Assembly (NCBI RefSeq): GCF_964355755.1
Contig: NC_092670.1
Location: forward strand, 4,179,001 to 4,243,000
Direction: 5' to 3'
DNA length: 64,000 bases
Source of the DNA: Antedon mediterranea
Taxonomy: Eukaryota > Echinodermata > Crinoidea > Comatulida > Antedonidae
Below, piece by piece: positions 11,401 to 23,008 of this stretch. A program made the translations under genes and the position numbers. A model generated the notes under the pieces. That model saw only the letters and a list, made by a program, of their open reading frames with translations, made no database searches and was not told where the DNA came from. How positions within the stretch are numbered: the stretch's first letter is position 1; each line of letters opens with the position of its first letter.

Positions 11401-14400
11401 GCTTTGGCTCGTAATGCAATAATTTGCTCATAGTTATCACTTCCCCAGATGTACTTCATCAACCAATCTGACGCGGTTGTATTGGTGACATCCGATGAAA
11501 TGTCTAAGATCGACAGGTCAAAATCCAAATGTTCTTGAATTACACATATTCCAAACCCGTAAGCAGATGCCTGATATGGATCAACTATGTCATCTTGTGT
11601 GACACTAAACCCATCTCTTGTAATGAGCCACACCTTTGTATTCACGTTTTTCAGGTTAGATATAACTTTGAAGTAACTGATGCACATCTCTGCAATGTCG
11701 GATTGCTGCTCCAAAAAAGTATCTCTGGAAATTGGACGTAGGCTCTCGCAGTTTCCGGGTTTAATTGTGATTATACAATTCAACGGCTGTTCATTACGTA
11801 ACTGATCTGTCTCTACATCTCCTCCGGTGTAAACTTGCGATTGAAATCCCACTGAATTCAATGTGTTCTGAATCTGTAAAGACAATTCCGAGTCATTCCC
11901 TGCTATCAATACAAAGCCATCTGTATCGAATGATTGCTTTTCCACATCTATAGGTACCCATTTCTTCGTCCACAGCTTCATTGTGTTAGATTCACGACCA
12001 TTAACAGATCCAAATCGAATTTTGGAACATTTACCAATGACTTCAAATGTGTCTGCATTCGCAACAGTCACGTCTGAATACATATCATCTCCATCGTCAC
12101 TTATTTTGAAATGAAGATAAACATTTTCTGGAAACGTACATTTTTTAAAGCAAAGCCTTTCAATTGATCTTGGTACACGACCTTGCGGCTTCATGGTGGG
12201 ATTTAGAATCTTACCTCGCAGTCGTTCAAGTCCTGCCATGCCTTGCAATATACCATCGAGGAATGCGGGATGGACGTAGAACCTGCTGGACTGTGCAGCT
12301 ACAGTTTCAGGAGCTCGGAGATATATAAGTGCTTCGGCAGCCGTTTTATTGTGATTTACCTTTTCAACGCACATAAAACTTTTACCAAGATTGAATCCTA
12401 CTTGATGTTTGAAGACATAAAATGCAGATTTGTCGAGTTCAAATAGGCATCTCTCTTTAATGTCAGTTACATGGAGGGACTGCTCAGTTAGTAGGTGTAA
12501 ATCCTGTCTTGGGTCGTTTTGGTAGCCGTTATTAATTAACGTCATTTCCGTATGCTTGGTCCAGTTATTTTCTGTTTTGTTGCTGAGTGAACAAAATCGG
12601 AAAGCTGCTGTATCACGAGCAGTCATTTCGGTTGTTGTTTCTATATCCGTGTTCTTATCAGAAACAAACATAAAACGGTCAAAGCGGACGTCTTTTATAA
12701 TTACGTGATAAGATTCAGAAAACAGGCTATGATGTGCCGCAAATGCTGTCTCTATAAATCCAGCAGCAGGAAAAACTACACTACCCTGAACAACGTGATC
12801 GGCAATCCATGGTTCCTCATTTGATCCAATACTTGCTTTCCAAACCTGAACCCCGTTTTTGGAAAAGTTTGCCGAGGTATCTGGTTTTCCTAAAAGAGGA
12901 TGAAAAGCATTTGGATACCGCATCACTTCGTTCCTTGATGGAGTTGCTGCTGAACACTCGATTCGTTGCCATGGGTACAAAGGTAGAGATTCTACTTCAC
13001 AGTTAAAATCTTGAAACTTTGGGGTCATATCAACTGGGTAACCACTTACAAACATTTCTGCTAACGAAATGTTAAAATTTAGAGAATCGTTGGTAGTAGT
13101 GCTTACATCACGTGGTCTTTTAAGGGAATGCGTAACAAAGTGGATAGTTGGCTCACTCGGCGTAGAAGCTATGATGTCCTTAATTGCTGGTGACAATGCA
13201 GGATGGGCGCCTATTTCAACAAAGCTATTATATCTGTCTTTAAGTATAGTATTTACTGCATCTTTAAACCTCACCTGTCGGCGAATATTACCCCACCAGT
13301 AATCAGGAGTATTAGCCTCTTGTAACGTTAGATAACGATTAGTAACAGTCGACAGCATTGGAATTAACGGCCTAGACAGCTTACCTAAAGACTTTTTCTT
13401 TGTAAGAAAACTCGTCTTCTTGAAAAATTCTTTCTTAAGAACTTCTTGTTGACGACTATGAAATGCATTGTTAACCTTGAGTATTTTTGTCTGTATACCA
13501 TCTTCCTTCAATCGGATTGAAAAATCATTTATTAACTCGGTTTTTCCTGACAGAACAATTTGTGTAGGGCTGTTAATAGCGGCTATGTCTAGATATGTGA
13601 TATCGGTAGTCGTTTTCAGCTTATTTTTAACTACCTCCACATCATGAAGAACTGCTACCATCGTTCCTGAACCACTTGTTTTTCTGAGAAGACGTCCTCG
13701 TTTATATATTATTTTAACTGCCGTTTCAATGGTGATAAGTCCGGCTGCGTATGCTGCTGCTACTTCGCCCACACTATGACCGATTATGGCACTCGGAGTT
13801 ACTCCATAATGCTTGTACAGTTCGACCAATCCGATCTGAACGCTACAAATACAGACTTGAGAAATTTCTGTCAAAGGAAATAATATTGCGTTTGAAAGAC
13901 ACCTAAAATATAGATTTAGTCACAAATGAAATAAGTTAACAAAGGCGTATTAGGAAGTGTACTTGCAATACCAAGTAGTATCCGGTACAAAATGGTACAG
14001 TATAATCCCTTCTTTGAGACGGCTCTTTTTAAGGGGACAGTTTCACGTCAAACGAGAGGTAATAATTATGTCTCTGTAAATAAAGTTGAAATGAATAAAT
14101 AAATGATTAATAAAGGTAATCTAACCTGTGTTGCTGTTTATTCTGTTTTGGTCTGTTTCCTCTGACAACATCTGAATAAGTGACCATCTTCCTCCACATT
14201 TCCAAAGATAACCGTCTATCAACTATGAATTAAACAGAAATGTATCGTAATAAATTTAGCTTAAAGACACACTTGCCTGAAATTTTTCCCGTTTGGTAAA
14301 AATAATGCATATCACTTTAAAAGCATTAAACCAGGTCGTTGCTGGTCTTAAATGTACGTTCAATGTTAAGTATGGTATAATGAGAAAAAAATGCACTATT

Positions 14401-17400
14401 TAAGTAGCTCGCTTCGTATGTTCTCTCGTAGTTAGGCATAGCTTTTTTTAGCTTTCTTTTATTTGTGTTCCCTTTACGATCGATCGAAAGTGGGTGCATC
14501 ACAGAAGCAATATGAAAATATTAATCCATTCTCGATGAATTCTGGTATTTATAGCGGGTCACTTAAATTATTAGAACCGGCTTATTTTTAAGGTAAAGTG
14601 TTTTAAAATATAGTTTAAATGTTTCTGTATTTGCAAAAAGTATCAAATCTCCGGCCAACCAACATGCAAACCGCCCTAACCATACGGATACTATTTCCAG
14701 ACCAAATATACTTTGTAGGCCGACAACAAAAACTAAAGACCCAAACTTGTTGTTGACATTCTTTGGATATACCTTTACTAATAGATTCGAACCCTATAGA
14801 ATAAGAATATTATTAATAATAATACCTGTATGACTTTAAAGAAGATAGGCTGTGTATTCATCAAGTCTCTTGCCATGCCCCACCACTGAGTACCCATTCC
14901 AGAGAAAACAAAAACAGTTCTGATGACAGAATTACCTTCTTGTACCTTGCCTTCAATTACAGTATCTACTCTGCTTCCTTGCACTTTCTGTTGCAGTATG
15001 CTGCGAAATTCATTTCTAGACTTAGCTAAAAAAACTGCTCTCTCTGCATGATTGTGGCTCCTTAAACTTGCAGTGTATAACACATTTTTAAAAGCACTAT
15101 CATTAAAATCAAATGACAGAAACTTTTTCCAGTCAACATATCTTTGTTCAAGAGCTTTGGGTGAATTAGCCGAAATCATTAACAGGTTATATGATTCCAA
15201 TGAATCAGTTTGCTTAGTGCATTGTTGGTCTGACGGTGCGGCCTCAAACACAACATGTGCGTTAGCACCACCGAAGCCAAATGAGCTGCACCCTGCAAGA
15301 AGATTTGATCCAGAAGGCCAAGGAATGCTTGTTGAAGGGACTCTTAAATTCAGATCTTCAAAATTAATATTAGGGTTACCGCGATTGAAATGCACAACAC
15401 CCGGAATTTCTCGATGATATAATGACAATGCTGTCTTGATAACACCTGCTATTCCAGCAGCACCCTCTGCGTGTCCTACATTTGATTTTATGGAACCGAT
15501 ATACAGAGGTGGCATATCATCTGACCGTTTTTTACTCATGACTTCACCAATAGCATTCGCTTCTGTTTTGTCGCCTACCTTTGTACCAGTTCCATGTGCT
15601 TCGATATAAGCAATATCACATGGGTCGACTTTTGCAGCTGTGCAAGCTCTATACACAAGATCAATCTGGGCATCAAAACTTGGGTTTGCAATACCTGGAG
15701 TTCGTCCATCATTTGTAAGACTTCCTCCTCGTATCACTGCATAAATTCGATCTCTATCTGCTATTGCTGTTTTGAGTGGTTTAAGGATTACTGATCCCAC
15801 ACCTTCACTTCGACTGTAACCATCAGCTGACTCGTCGAAACTTTTACATTGACCATCAGGAGACAGCATACCAGCTTGACAAAACCCAATAGTGACAGAG
15901 GGTGTAAGTATGATATTGACTCCTCCGGCAATCGCTGTGCTGCAGACACCGGTTCTGAGAGCATCACAGGCCAGTTGTACGGCATAGAGAGATGACGAAC
16001 ATGCTGTGTCGATGGAAAAACTTGGCCCTCTTAAATCAAACTCGTACGAAATACGATTTGAGATCATGCAAGAGTTGGTTCCTGAATTTGTGTATTGACT
16101 GATGTTGCTCAATGGTAAGCCAGTAAGAGCAAAATACTCATTAGCCGTTACTCCCATATACACACCAGTGTTAGAGCCACGAAATGTCGAAGCAGGAATA
16201 CCAGCATCTTCAATCGATTCCCAGACAACCTCAAGAAGAATTCGTATTTGTGGATCCATATGCTCAGCTTCAACTAAAAAAATATAAAAATTAATGACTA
16301 TCAATGAGATCTTCGTGTAGGTAATGTGGTAGAGGAATTTATTCTAGTTTTGGGGGGTAATGGGTATAAAAAATTTGATGAGAAGGGTTTAAAATACATT
16401 TTAACCGGACATTACCGGACGAGTTCACAAAATTACTTTGTAAATTCACGGTCATTTAAGTTGATATTTGATACGAAAATTAAATTCATAACAGAGCCCT
16501 AAAATAATGTATTTGCTTTCAAGTTTTAAATTTTCTTTGAGGTTCGATGTATCGGATGAGACGAATAAATAATTCATTATCCTTTTCCTCATTTAAAACT
16601 AGACTTATGACTTTTCTCCAAACTATGTAATCCTTTTCCAGACTTTAAATTGTAAAATATTAGATCTAAGTATATATATTTATTATTTTTGCTTAATTTA
16701 ACATATCAGTTATTTACTATAGGCCTATTCCAAATTTTCTTCAGATTGGTAATTCTCATTCTCAATTTATTTTATTTATAGGCTTTTGTGTTTTTTTATT
16801 TTACTGTTATTGTGTATTGTATCTGTTGTGTGTCCCAAATAATCAGCAATTGCTGGATGGATCACCCTCATTAAATATGGTTGAAATAAAATAAATAATG
16901 ACATAATCTAGCAGCATTACCCTTCCGAACACTAAATATAAATCAACCTGGCCACTAAGAATACTGAAACTTGTGTTATTAGTATGCCTAGTTTTGCGGT
17001 CTCATTAAAAAGGTCGTCCTATACAGCTACAGAGACCTCGAAAATAGAGACCACATCCCTGGCACCTAAAAAATAGAGACCACACCCCCGGCACCTCGAA
17101 AATAGAGCCACAGACCCGGGATCTGTTTTCGAGAAATCTAGAAAACAGAGACCGGAACAAAAGTGTATTAATATCACGTTATATAATAATGGGAGTCTCT
17201 GTTTTCGAGAAGAGAACATCGTTTTTCCATAACTATTTAGTCAGTTACTTTTGGGATTTGTTAATTAGTTAGAGATTTAGTGATTTTCTAATATAAATTT
17301 AAGTCATTGTTATTGTTGTGCCATGCGTGATACATTTTAGGAAAAGAGTACAATGGAAGTGCAGAATAGCTCAAAATAAGCAAATTTAAGGTCATAGCCA

Positions 17401-18981
17401 CTGGATTAAAATATCAAGCAAATGAATAACAAAGATATAGCTATAGTAGTCCGGGTTGAACAATTCAGGTTACACTAAGTATATAATAGAATAAATACAG
17501 CATGAGATTATATTGCCATAAGCTGCAACCAGATATTTTTAGGGGGTGGGGGAAAGATAGCTAGGACTATTAAATTAAGACTATTAAATGCTCAAAGCTC
17601 AAATTAAGTTAAATACAATTCATAAGAATGTACTTAACTCTGCTACGCCATACTTAAATGTAACTTTAAGAAAGTTTGTGATAGATTTTAGTAAGACTCA
17701 GTTGGTAACAAATGGTTGCTCAATATTTCAGGGATTTTAGCACCGTCATTGCAGTGATATAATTAGTGGTTGCTCTACGGTTTTATTTAGTCTCAACATT
17801 ATTTACAGGTCTCAAGAAGAGCTAGGCCCTACAGGCTATAATAGTGAGGGCGTGTTGCGCAGTGTGTTGGACGTTTGACTACTGATCGTGAGATCGAAGT
17901 TCGAATCCAACTCTCGCTGCATTGCTTGTATGTACTTATGTTTGCCTCTCTTAACCCAGGTGTATAAATGGGTACCCGGTTAGATCAAGACACATCTTTG
18001 CGCTAATTACTAGCTGTATTATGGGAGTATCTTTCCATACGTGGTTGATAAAAAAAATGGCCGGGGTAATGTTTTCATGAAATTAGGCGCCATATAAATC
18101 CAGGATATCACTTTATTACTAGGTACTTTGGTACCGTCTGTGTTTAGTACATACACATAATAACTATCTTAACTTTAATATTGCAGTTTGGAAATTTTGT
18201 TAATGTAAACTACGCCACTGCCATTAAACAATAAGCAAAGCAGAAATCTGACATCGAATTTCAAAAGCCAGTTTTCTCGAAACACAAGTGCCTTAGCTTT
18301 AGTTTTTAGGGACGTCCATCTTTATTTCATAACAACTACAGGTAAAATCAGTATTGATAAATTGATAAACAAAGATCTATACTATTTCTACTTTTTATAT
18401 AAAAATTACAAATTAAATTTCCACTTAAATTTGGAGAAAAAAAAACAAAGAATTAATAATGTTTAACATTAGTCTATTTATTATCAGATTATTAATTTAT
18501 TCATTAAATAAAAAGTGTACATTCAAACATAACATGAAATAGAATCGGTTCGAAGAACAGTATAATGAATAACAAACTATAGGTCTACACAAAACCATTA
18601 AAACAGAAAATAATTTGATATGTGGATACTAATCAGCAATTTATACAAGTACTGTAAATATATTCGAAATAATTACTTACCTGGCGACATTTTGAAGAAT
18701 TGTCGGTCAAACTTAAATGGATCTTGCTTCAGGTAACCACCACGTTTGGTGTACAATTTACCTTTCTTCTTATCACCAGGATAAAAGAAAGATGATTTGT
18801 CAAATCGCTCAGCCGGATGAGATGTTGTACAGTCTCTCATCTCCTTCAACATACTCCACATCTCTCGTGGACCTGCCACACCATCGCCGTACCTACACCC
18901 AATTCCTACAATAGCAATCTTATCATCATCGCTTAAAGAGTCACCGCTGACGCCGGAACGGTATATATTTTGTTGGCTCAT
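8406..18981 (-). CDS. Type I iterative polyketide synthase 1 (KS-AT-DH-KR-ACP-TE)
   Basis: This predicts a 2,435-residue single-chain synthase that would extend malonyl units on its ACP and release the chain with its own thioesterase. Exons: 18981-18681, 16273-14826, 14222-14126 and 13867-8406; phases 1, 0, 1 agree. KS spans about 22-430, with Cys192 in DTACSSS, His327 in EAHGTGT and His368 in SNVGH. AT has FSGMGTQWWGM near 560, nucleophile Ser647 in GHSVGE, and NAFHSR (malonyl-type HAFH-like). DH has H973 in HVVQGSVVFP (HxxxGxxxxP) and a later DGILQ (DxxxQ). The segment before KR looks like structural KR plus a degenerate ER lacking the glycine-rich NADPH loop. KR has TGGTTGFG near 1801 and Tyr1946 in YCAAN. 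ACP Ser2108 lies in LGVDSL. TE has Ser2261 in GHSIGG, Asp2381 and His2411. No methyltransferase was recognised. It belongs to the animal FAS-like PKS group; an animal FAS is less likely given the dead ER. Product unknown. Confidence 0.95.
13739..13850 (-). other. AT-domain segment nearly identical in both PKS genes
   Basis: These 112 bases, encoding the AT nucleophile region around GHSVGEVAAAYAAG, match 28327-28438 of PKS2 with one difference by eye. Just beyond the boundary at 13739 the two genes differ at many sites. Confidence 0.8.
14476..14575 (+). repeat. Dispersed repeat family member (copy 2), in PKS1 intron 2
   Basis: It contains GATCGATCGAAAGTGGGTG, ATCACAGAAG, a degenerate AAAATATTAAT and TGGTATTTATAGCGGG in the same order as the copies at 3116-3206 and 63497-63600 (inverted). 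Confidence 0.5.
15387..15753 (-). other. KS-domain segment nearly identical in both PKS genes
   Basis: These 367 bases of KS exon 2 match 29875-30241 of PKS2 with about ten differences and no indels by eye. The tract includes the EAHGTGT and SNVGH coding regions. The neighbouring KS sequence at 15754-16020 has many synonymous and some replacement differences. Confidence 0.8.
16274..18680 (-). other. PKS1 intron 1 (2.4 kb)
   Basis: The intron separates the KS N-terminus from the rest of KS. It holds a tRNA-derived SINE at about 17849-18110 and, at 17030-17215, several short copies of ACCTCGAAAATAGAGA-type sequence and their inverse (TCTCTGTTTTCGAGA). No coding sequence was seen. Confidence 0.6.
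17849..18110 (+). mobile_element. tRNA-derived SINE, copy 1
   Basis: The head resembles a tRNA gene: an A-box-like region before GTGTTGGACG and a B-box-like GTTCGAATCC at 17899-17908. It continues with ATTGCTTGTATG, ACCCAGGTGTATAAATG, GGGTAATG and GCGCCATATAAAT. The same ordered sequence occurs inverted at 55505-55807, showing that this is a dispersed element rather than a tRNA gene. It lies antisense within PKS1 intron 1. Confidence 0.8.
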
Positions 18982-18988
18982 GTTTATA

Positions 18989-19500
18989 GCTTAGTATTAT
19001 TATAAAAATACAAAATAATCAAATGTAGTTTTTACAAATACGTATCATTATTGGTTAGAACAGTAAATATAAAATAAAAAGCAGCAGAATGTATTTTTGT
19101 ACTTTGCTTATTCTATTCAATAATTCATATACAATATTTATATTATTAAAAACAAACATGAATACTACAGGGATACAAAAAATTAAAAGCAACATAATTA
19201 TAAGAACATCAAAATCAATACTATAAACATTACTTTATACTGGTTCCAATAATTATTTAAAATATGCAATAAAAACTGGCTAAAAATATAAAGCCTTTAC
19301 CTAGTGTTTCAGTTACAAACTTACCATGTCTGCGACATTGTCCTTCTGGGATAATTCTAGTAAATACCATACAAACTTAACGATAAGCTACTTTTATTCA
19401 GTTTGCAAGCTTAAAGTTTGAGATGATGTCATAGAAAACCATGACGTGACCAACTAGAGAATACAAGACACTGAATACGTCACAAATAAAATTCGAAAAG
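18989..19500 (-). promoter_or_regulatory. PKS1 candidate 5' non-coding exon and promoter
   Basis: A good donor (ATG|GTAAGTTTG) on the minus strand ends a candidate exon at 19325. A candidate acceptor at 18991-18990 would join it 8 bases before the PKS1 ATG. Upstream are TGACGTATTCA (19472-19482), a second CRE-like TCACGTCA (about 19440-19450) and a TATA-like GAATAAAAG (about 19391-19399). PKS2 has the same layout, with the 11-base TGACGTATTCA word at nearly the same distance from its donor. Exon and promoter are inferred from this parallel; no transcript was seen. Confidence 0.5.
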
Positions 19501-20022
19501 AAAATCAATAAAATGTCTAAGCTTACTCATGGTGTTAAAGGTACTATTGTTGTATGATCACTGTATTGAATATTAAAACACTTAGGGAATTTGGGAAATA
19601 AAAAAGAAAGAAACCAATCACTCACAATCATTAACAAATACCAGTACCACACCCGAACGAACGCGAACTAATTAAAATAATAAAAAATGACTAGCATTTT
19701 TTTTCTTCTGTTTTAAATTGATTTTACTGGCATTTCTTTGCACAAGCTAATTTGGATTTTTTTATGTACTTTTTCATATATTTTTCTTTCTTAACTATCA
19801 ATACTGTTCATTTGCTCAATTTCTTTGTCAAATTAATTTTAATGTTACATTTGTGGTTTTTTCCTTTTACTATAATTAATGGCATCGAGACTGAATATGA
19901 ATGTCTGTCGAAATTAAAGAACCCATATTTACCCGTTTAACCTTATATATAAATTCGTTAAATCTATTATTCTCAAAGATATTTATTGTAAACTTTCAAT
20001 TTGCTACACTAAAAAAAGGAGC
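19501..20022. other. Intergenic DNA between the PKS genes
   Basis: AT-rich, with no gene recognised. T-rich frames at 19752-19940 encode low-complexity hydrophobic sequence without family resemblance. Confidence 0.4.
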
Positions 20023-20241
20023 GTTGATGAGGCTCACATTGTTACATTATATTTACGGTACTCTTATTTAGACAGGCCTAACACATTTGTTAGAAGTTTC
20101 TTTGTTGACTTTTCTTCTGCATGTAACACTATTCAAACACATATTTTAATCGATAAGATGCTATTTGGGGTAAATCTAGCTATTGTTTATGGTCTTCATT
20201 TTTTAACCGATAGGTATCAACCACAAATTAAATTTCAAGGT
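20023..20241 (+). pseudogene. Fossil LINE reverse-transcriptase fragment
   Basis: A 73-codon uninterrupted stretch reads VDEAHIVTLYL, LDRPNTFVRSFFVDFSSACN, TIQTHILIDKM and FLTDRYQPQIKFQG. This is the RT core of CR1/Jockey-type LINEs, in which the usual motif is VDFSSAFNTI. Frameshifts and stops follow immediately, so it is dead. Further decayed LINE sequence may continue to about 20650 on the same strand. Confidence 0.85.
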
Positions 20242-20649
20242 GCTTTTGTTGTTTTTTGTTGTTAGTGGGCATGGCATTCCTTTCTATTGTCATAATTTAT
20301 TGTCACGTAAGTCGGTAGCCTAAATTCAATAACTGTCTTACCTGTTTAATCCACTCATCTTAGTATTGAAATTTTATTAATCGGCCTTGACAATCTTACA
20401 ATAACTTAAGAAATCTAATAGTGTTAAGTCACGTTCATTGGTAATTGTTTAGTTTCATCAAAAGAAAAGGTAGCCTAGATATTTCTTTGTCGGTAAATCC
20501 ACACATTCTCCCTAATACCCTTATTTCATCACAATTTAACGGGTTTAACAATAACATTTTATTACGGTCGCTGACGTACTTTCGTAGATTATACTTTCAC
20601 CTATTTTCCCTGTGTAAGATTTTAGGAATAGAATTTTATTTTTCTTTTT

Positions 20650-22686
20650 AAAAAATAATCAAACATATAATAGTATAAAATAGAAGATGGTCTCAACATT
20701 TAGTTCTGTGATAGAATTTATATTAATGCTAACACATTGGTCGCGTTAACTTCGAAACCGCGATAGTCGCGTCAAAATTACGGTTCAGATTGACGCTTGA
20801 CGCGTGTCGCCTGGCGCGTGGATTGCTCACTCTGCATCGACAATGCGTCGATAATGTATGTATTGCATCAACAAGTATGTTTTCGTTCACATTTAAAAAT
20901 AAATGTTGACGCCATTATTGAAACATAGATTTTCAAAGGGCCATGGGCCATGGGTTTATAAGAACTTGTAATGGCTGGCGGTCACTTAATTTAGTTGCGG
21001 CCGTTAGATAGTGGCACGATCGGGCTTTCTTAACCCGAAAATCAATGAATTATTGGTTAACGTACACGTACCTTTGGTTAACATCACAGTATAATACACA
21101 ATTTCTATGTTCAACGCCCGTAGTATTTTAGTATTGCCAATAACATTCAGGATGTTCAAGTACTGAAACCTGGTTCGAACCATCCAGAGGTAGGCCTACG
21201 TCTTCCCGTTAAGAAACGAAGCATACTGTATAAGGCCTACACCATGTTTTGTTGATTGAATTTACTTGGTGATTTTTTTGTTTACTTTAGACTGATTTTA
21301 CTATGGCTGTTTGTTTAGCTCTTGAAACTGATTTGTTTGCTATGGCTATTTTGTGAATGTTTAGCCTTATTTGCTTAAATACCTTGATGTGGTTATTTTG
21401 TTATACTGTTTTAGACTGTTTAAAAATTACTGTCTTTGCTATGGTAATTTTGTTTAATGTATGCCTTATTTATTTGCTTTATACTGCTTTAGAACAATAT
21501 TGGCTTTGATTGGTGTACGGATCGCATGAACACACTCCATAGATGCATCACCTGTGATTGACGTCACGCTACACAAAATGTGTGACGTAACGTAGTCACT
21601 ATTTAAACACAATGCCATTGTCACAGATATAAAGATGCGGATTGCTAATTGCTTTACAGCTGAGAAATAAAAAAAAAACTATTTAAATTTAAAACTGGTT
21701 TTAATCTTTACAATACAAGGAATACAATATGTACATACTTAGCAACATTACCAAACATTATCTGAAACCTTTTCACCAGTCAAGTTAAAAATGTAATAGA
21801 AAACGTGTATTCATGTGAGTCAATTAAAGTCAACGTCAGAATGCTAAAACTACAACTCTGCTAAAATGGATGTCATGAAAATGGTAAGCATATAATCTTA
21901 TATATAACATTAATTATTATATGTATATATAATTTAATCAATATTTTAAAAAATATCATTTCATACCATATATATTTAAAATATTATTTTTTTTAAATGT
22001 TCATTAAACAATATAGTGATTGATTGCATCTTATACTGAAATTACACGATTGTCAGAAATTAATAAAAAATGATTGTTTACGGTACCACATAAGAGAAAA
22101 AACAAACTTCACTAACATGGAATACCCTTCAATCCCGCGCACCCTCATACTTTAAATCAAACATGTCCAGAGTAATAATTTGCAGCGATAAGTATATATA
22201 TGATAGCCTGCATTGTTCTATAATAATAATTGTTTTACTTGGGGTGGGTTGAGGCGGGCAGTTTACACCTCACTCACATATTCATAAAATAGTGATCAAA
22301 CTTCAACTTACAGGTAAGTCTCGTTTAATCTTCCTATTTTATTTCATATACGTTCGCTGTAAACTGAGATGTTTAAAGCCAACTCTGGAAACATGTTTGA
22401 ACTGTAAACCAAATAATTGACGGAAATGTTAGTTTCAATAAAACAACTTTATTTACAATTCCGAATAACTAAAACTAACATTTGTTTGTCTTTCCACAAA
22501 ATTAAAAGCTATAAAAAGTTATGCCATGTTGATTTATACTATTATTTATTACTGTTACAATTACATTATAATTCCCAGAATACCAATAGAAATCATAATA
22601 ACTTCTAGATAATGATAATTCCTGTCTATTTTGTTTGGCACATTGTATATTTAAACATCAATAAAATCAGTGTTCATATTTCTTGT
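20650..22686. other. Intergenic DNA between the PKS genes, no gene seen
   Basis: It contains a CG-richer patch near 20740-20830 (GCGTTAAC, GACGCG words) and otherwise AT-rich sequence. No conserved protein, RNA gene or long repeat was recognised. Confidence 0.4.
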
Positions 22687-23008
22687 TTTATTTGAGCTAA
22701 ATAAAGTTAAGTCTAATCTAGAAAGTATTATGAGTCTATACCTCAACCGTTTCCCTCCAAATATAACTATAATTTATACAATATATTTTATAGTTATTTA
22801 ACTTAATTATTAAAGTTTAGTAAGAACAAAATATTAGTAAACGGACACCATAATCAGTACCTTATTCTAACATTTAAAAAAATATGATATTAATACAAAA
22901 GTGTGCTGTTAACTATAAACTGAATGGTAGTACTTAAAGTGTTACTTTTGTATTTTAATAGTTAGGCAACGTAAACCTGTTTGTACGTTGGAGGGAATTT
23001 GGAGAATT

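Noticed and set aside
15052-15417. Open frames on the plus strand through the PKS exons (also 23682-24113, 29552-29905, 30082-30486)
   Set aside because: They lie antisense to well-supported PKS exons, have no domains, and arise from codon bias of the real gene.
17849-17925. A functional tRNA gene
   Set aside because: It has pol III box-like motifs but no complete cloverleaf, and the homology continues into a SINE tail with a second copy.
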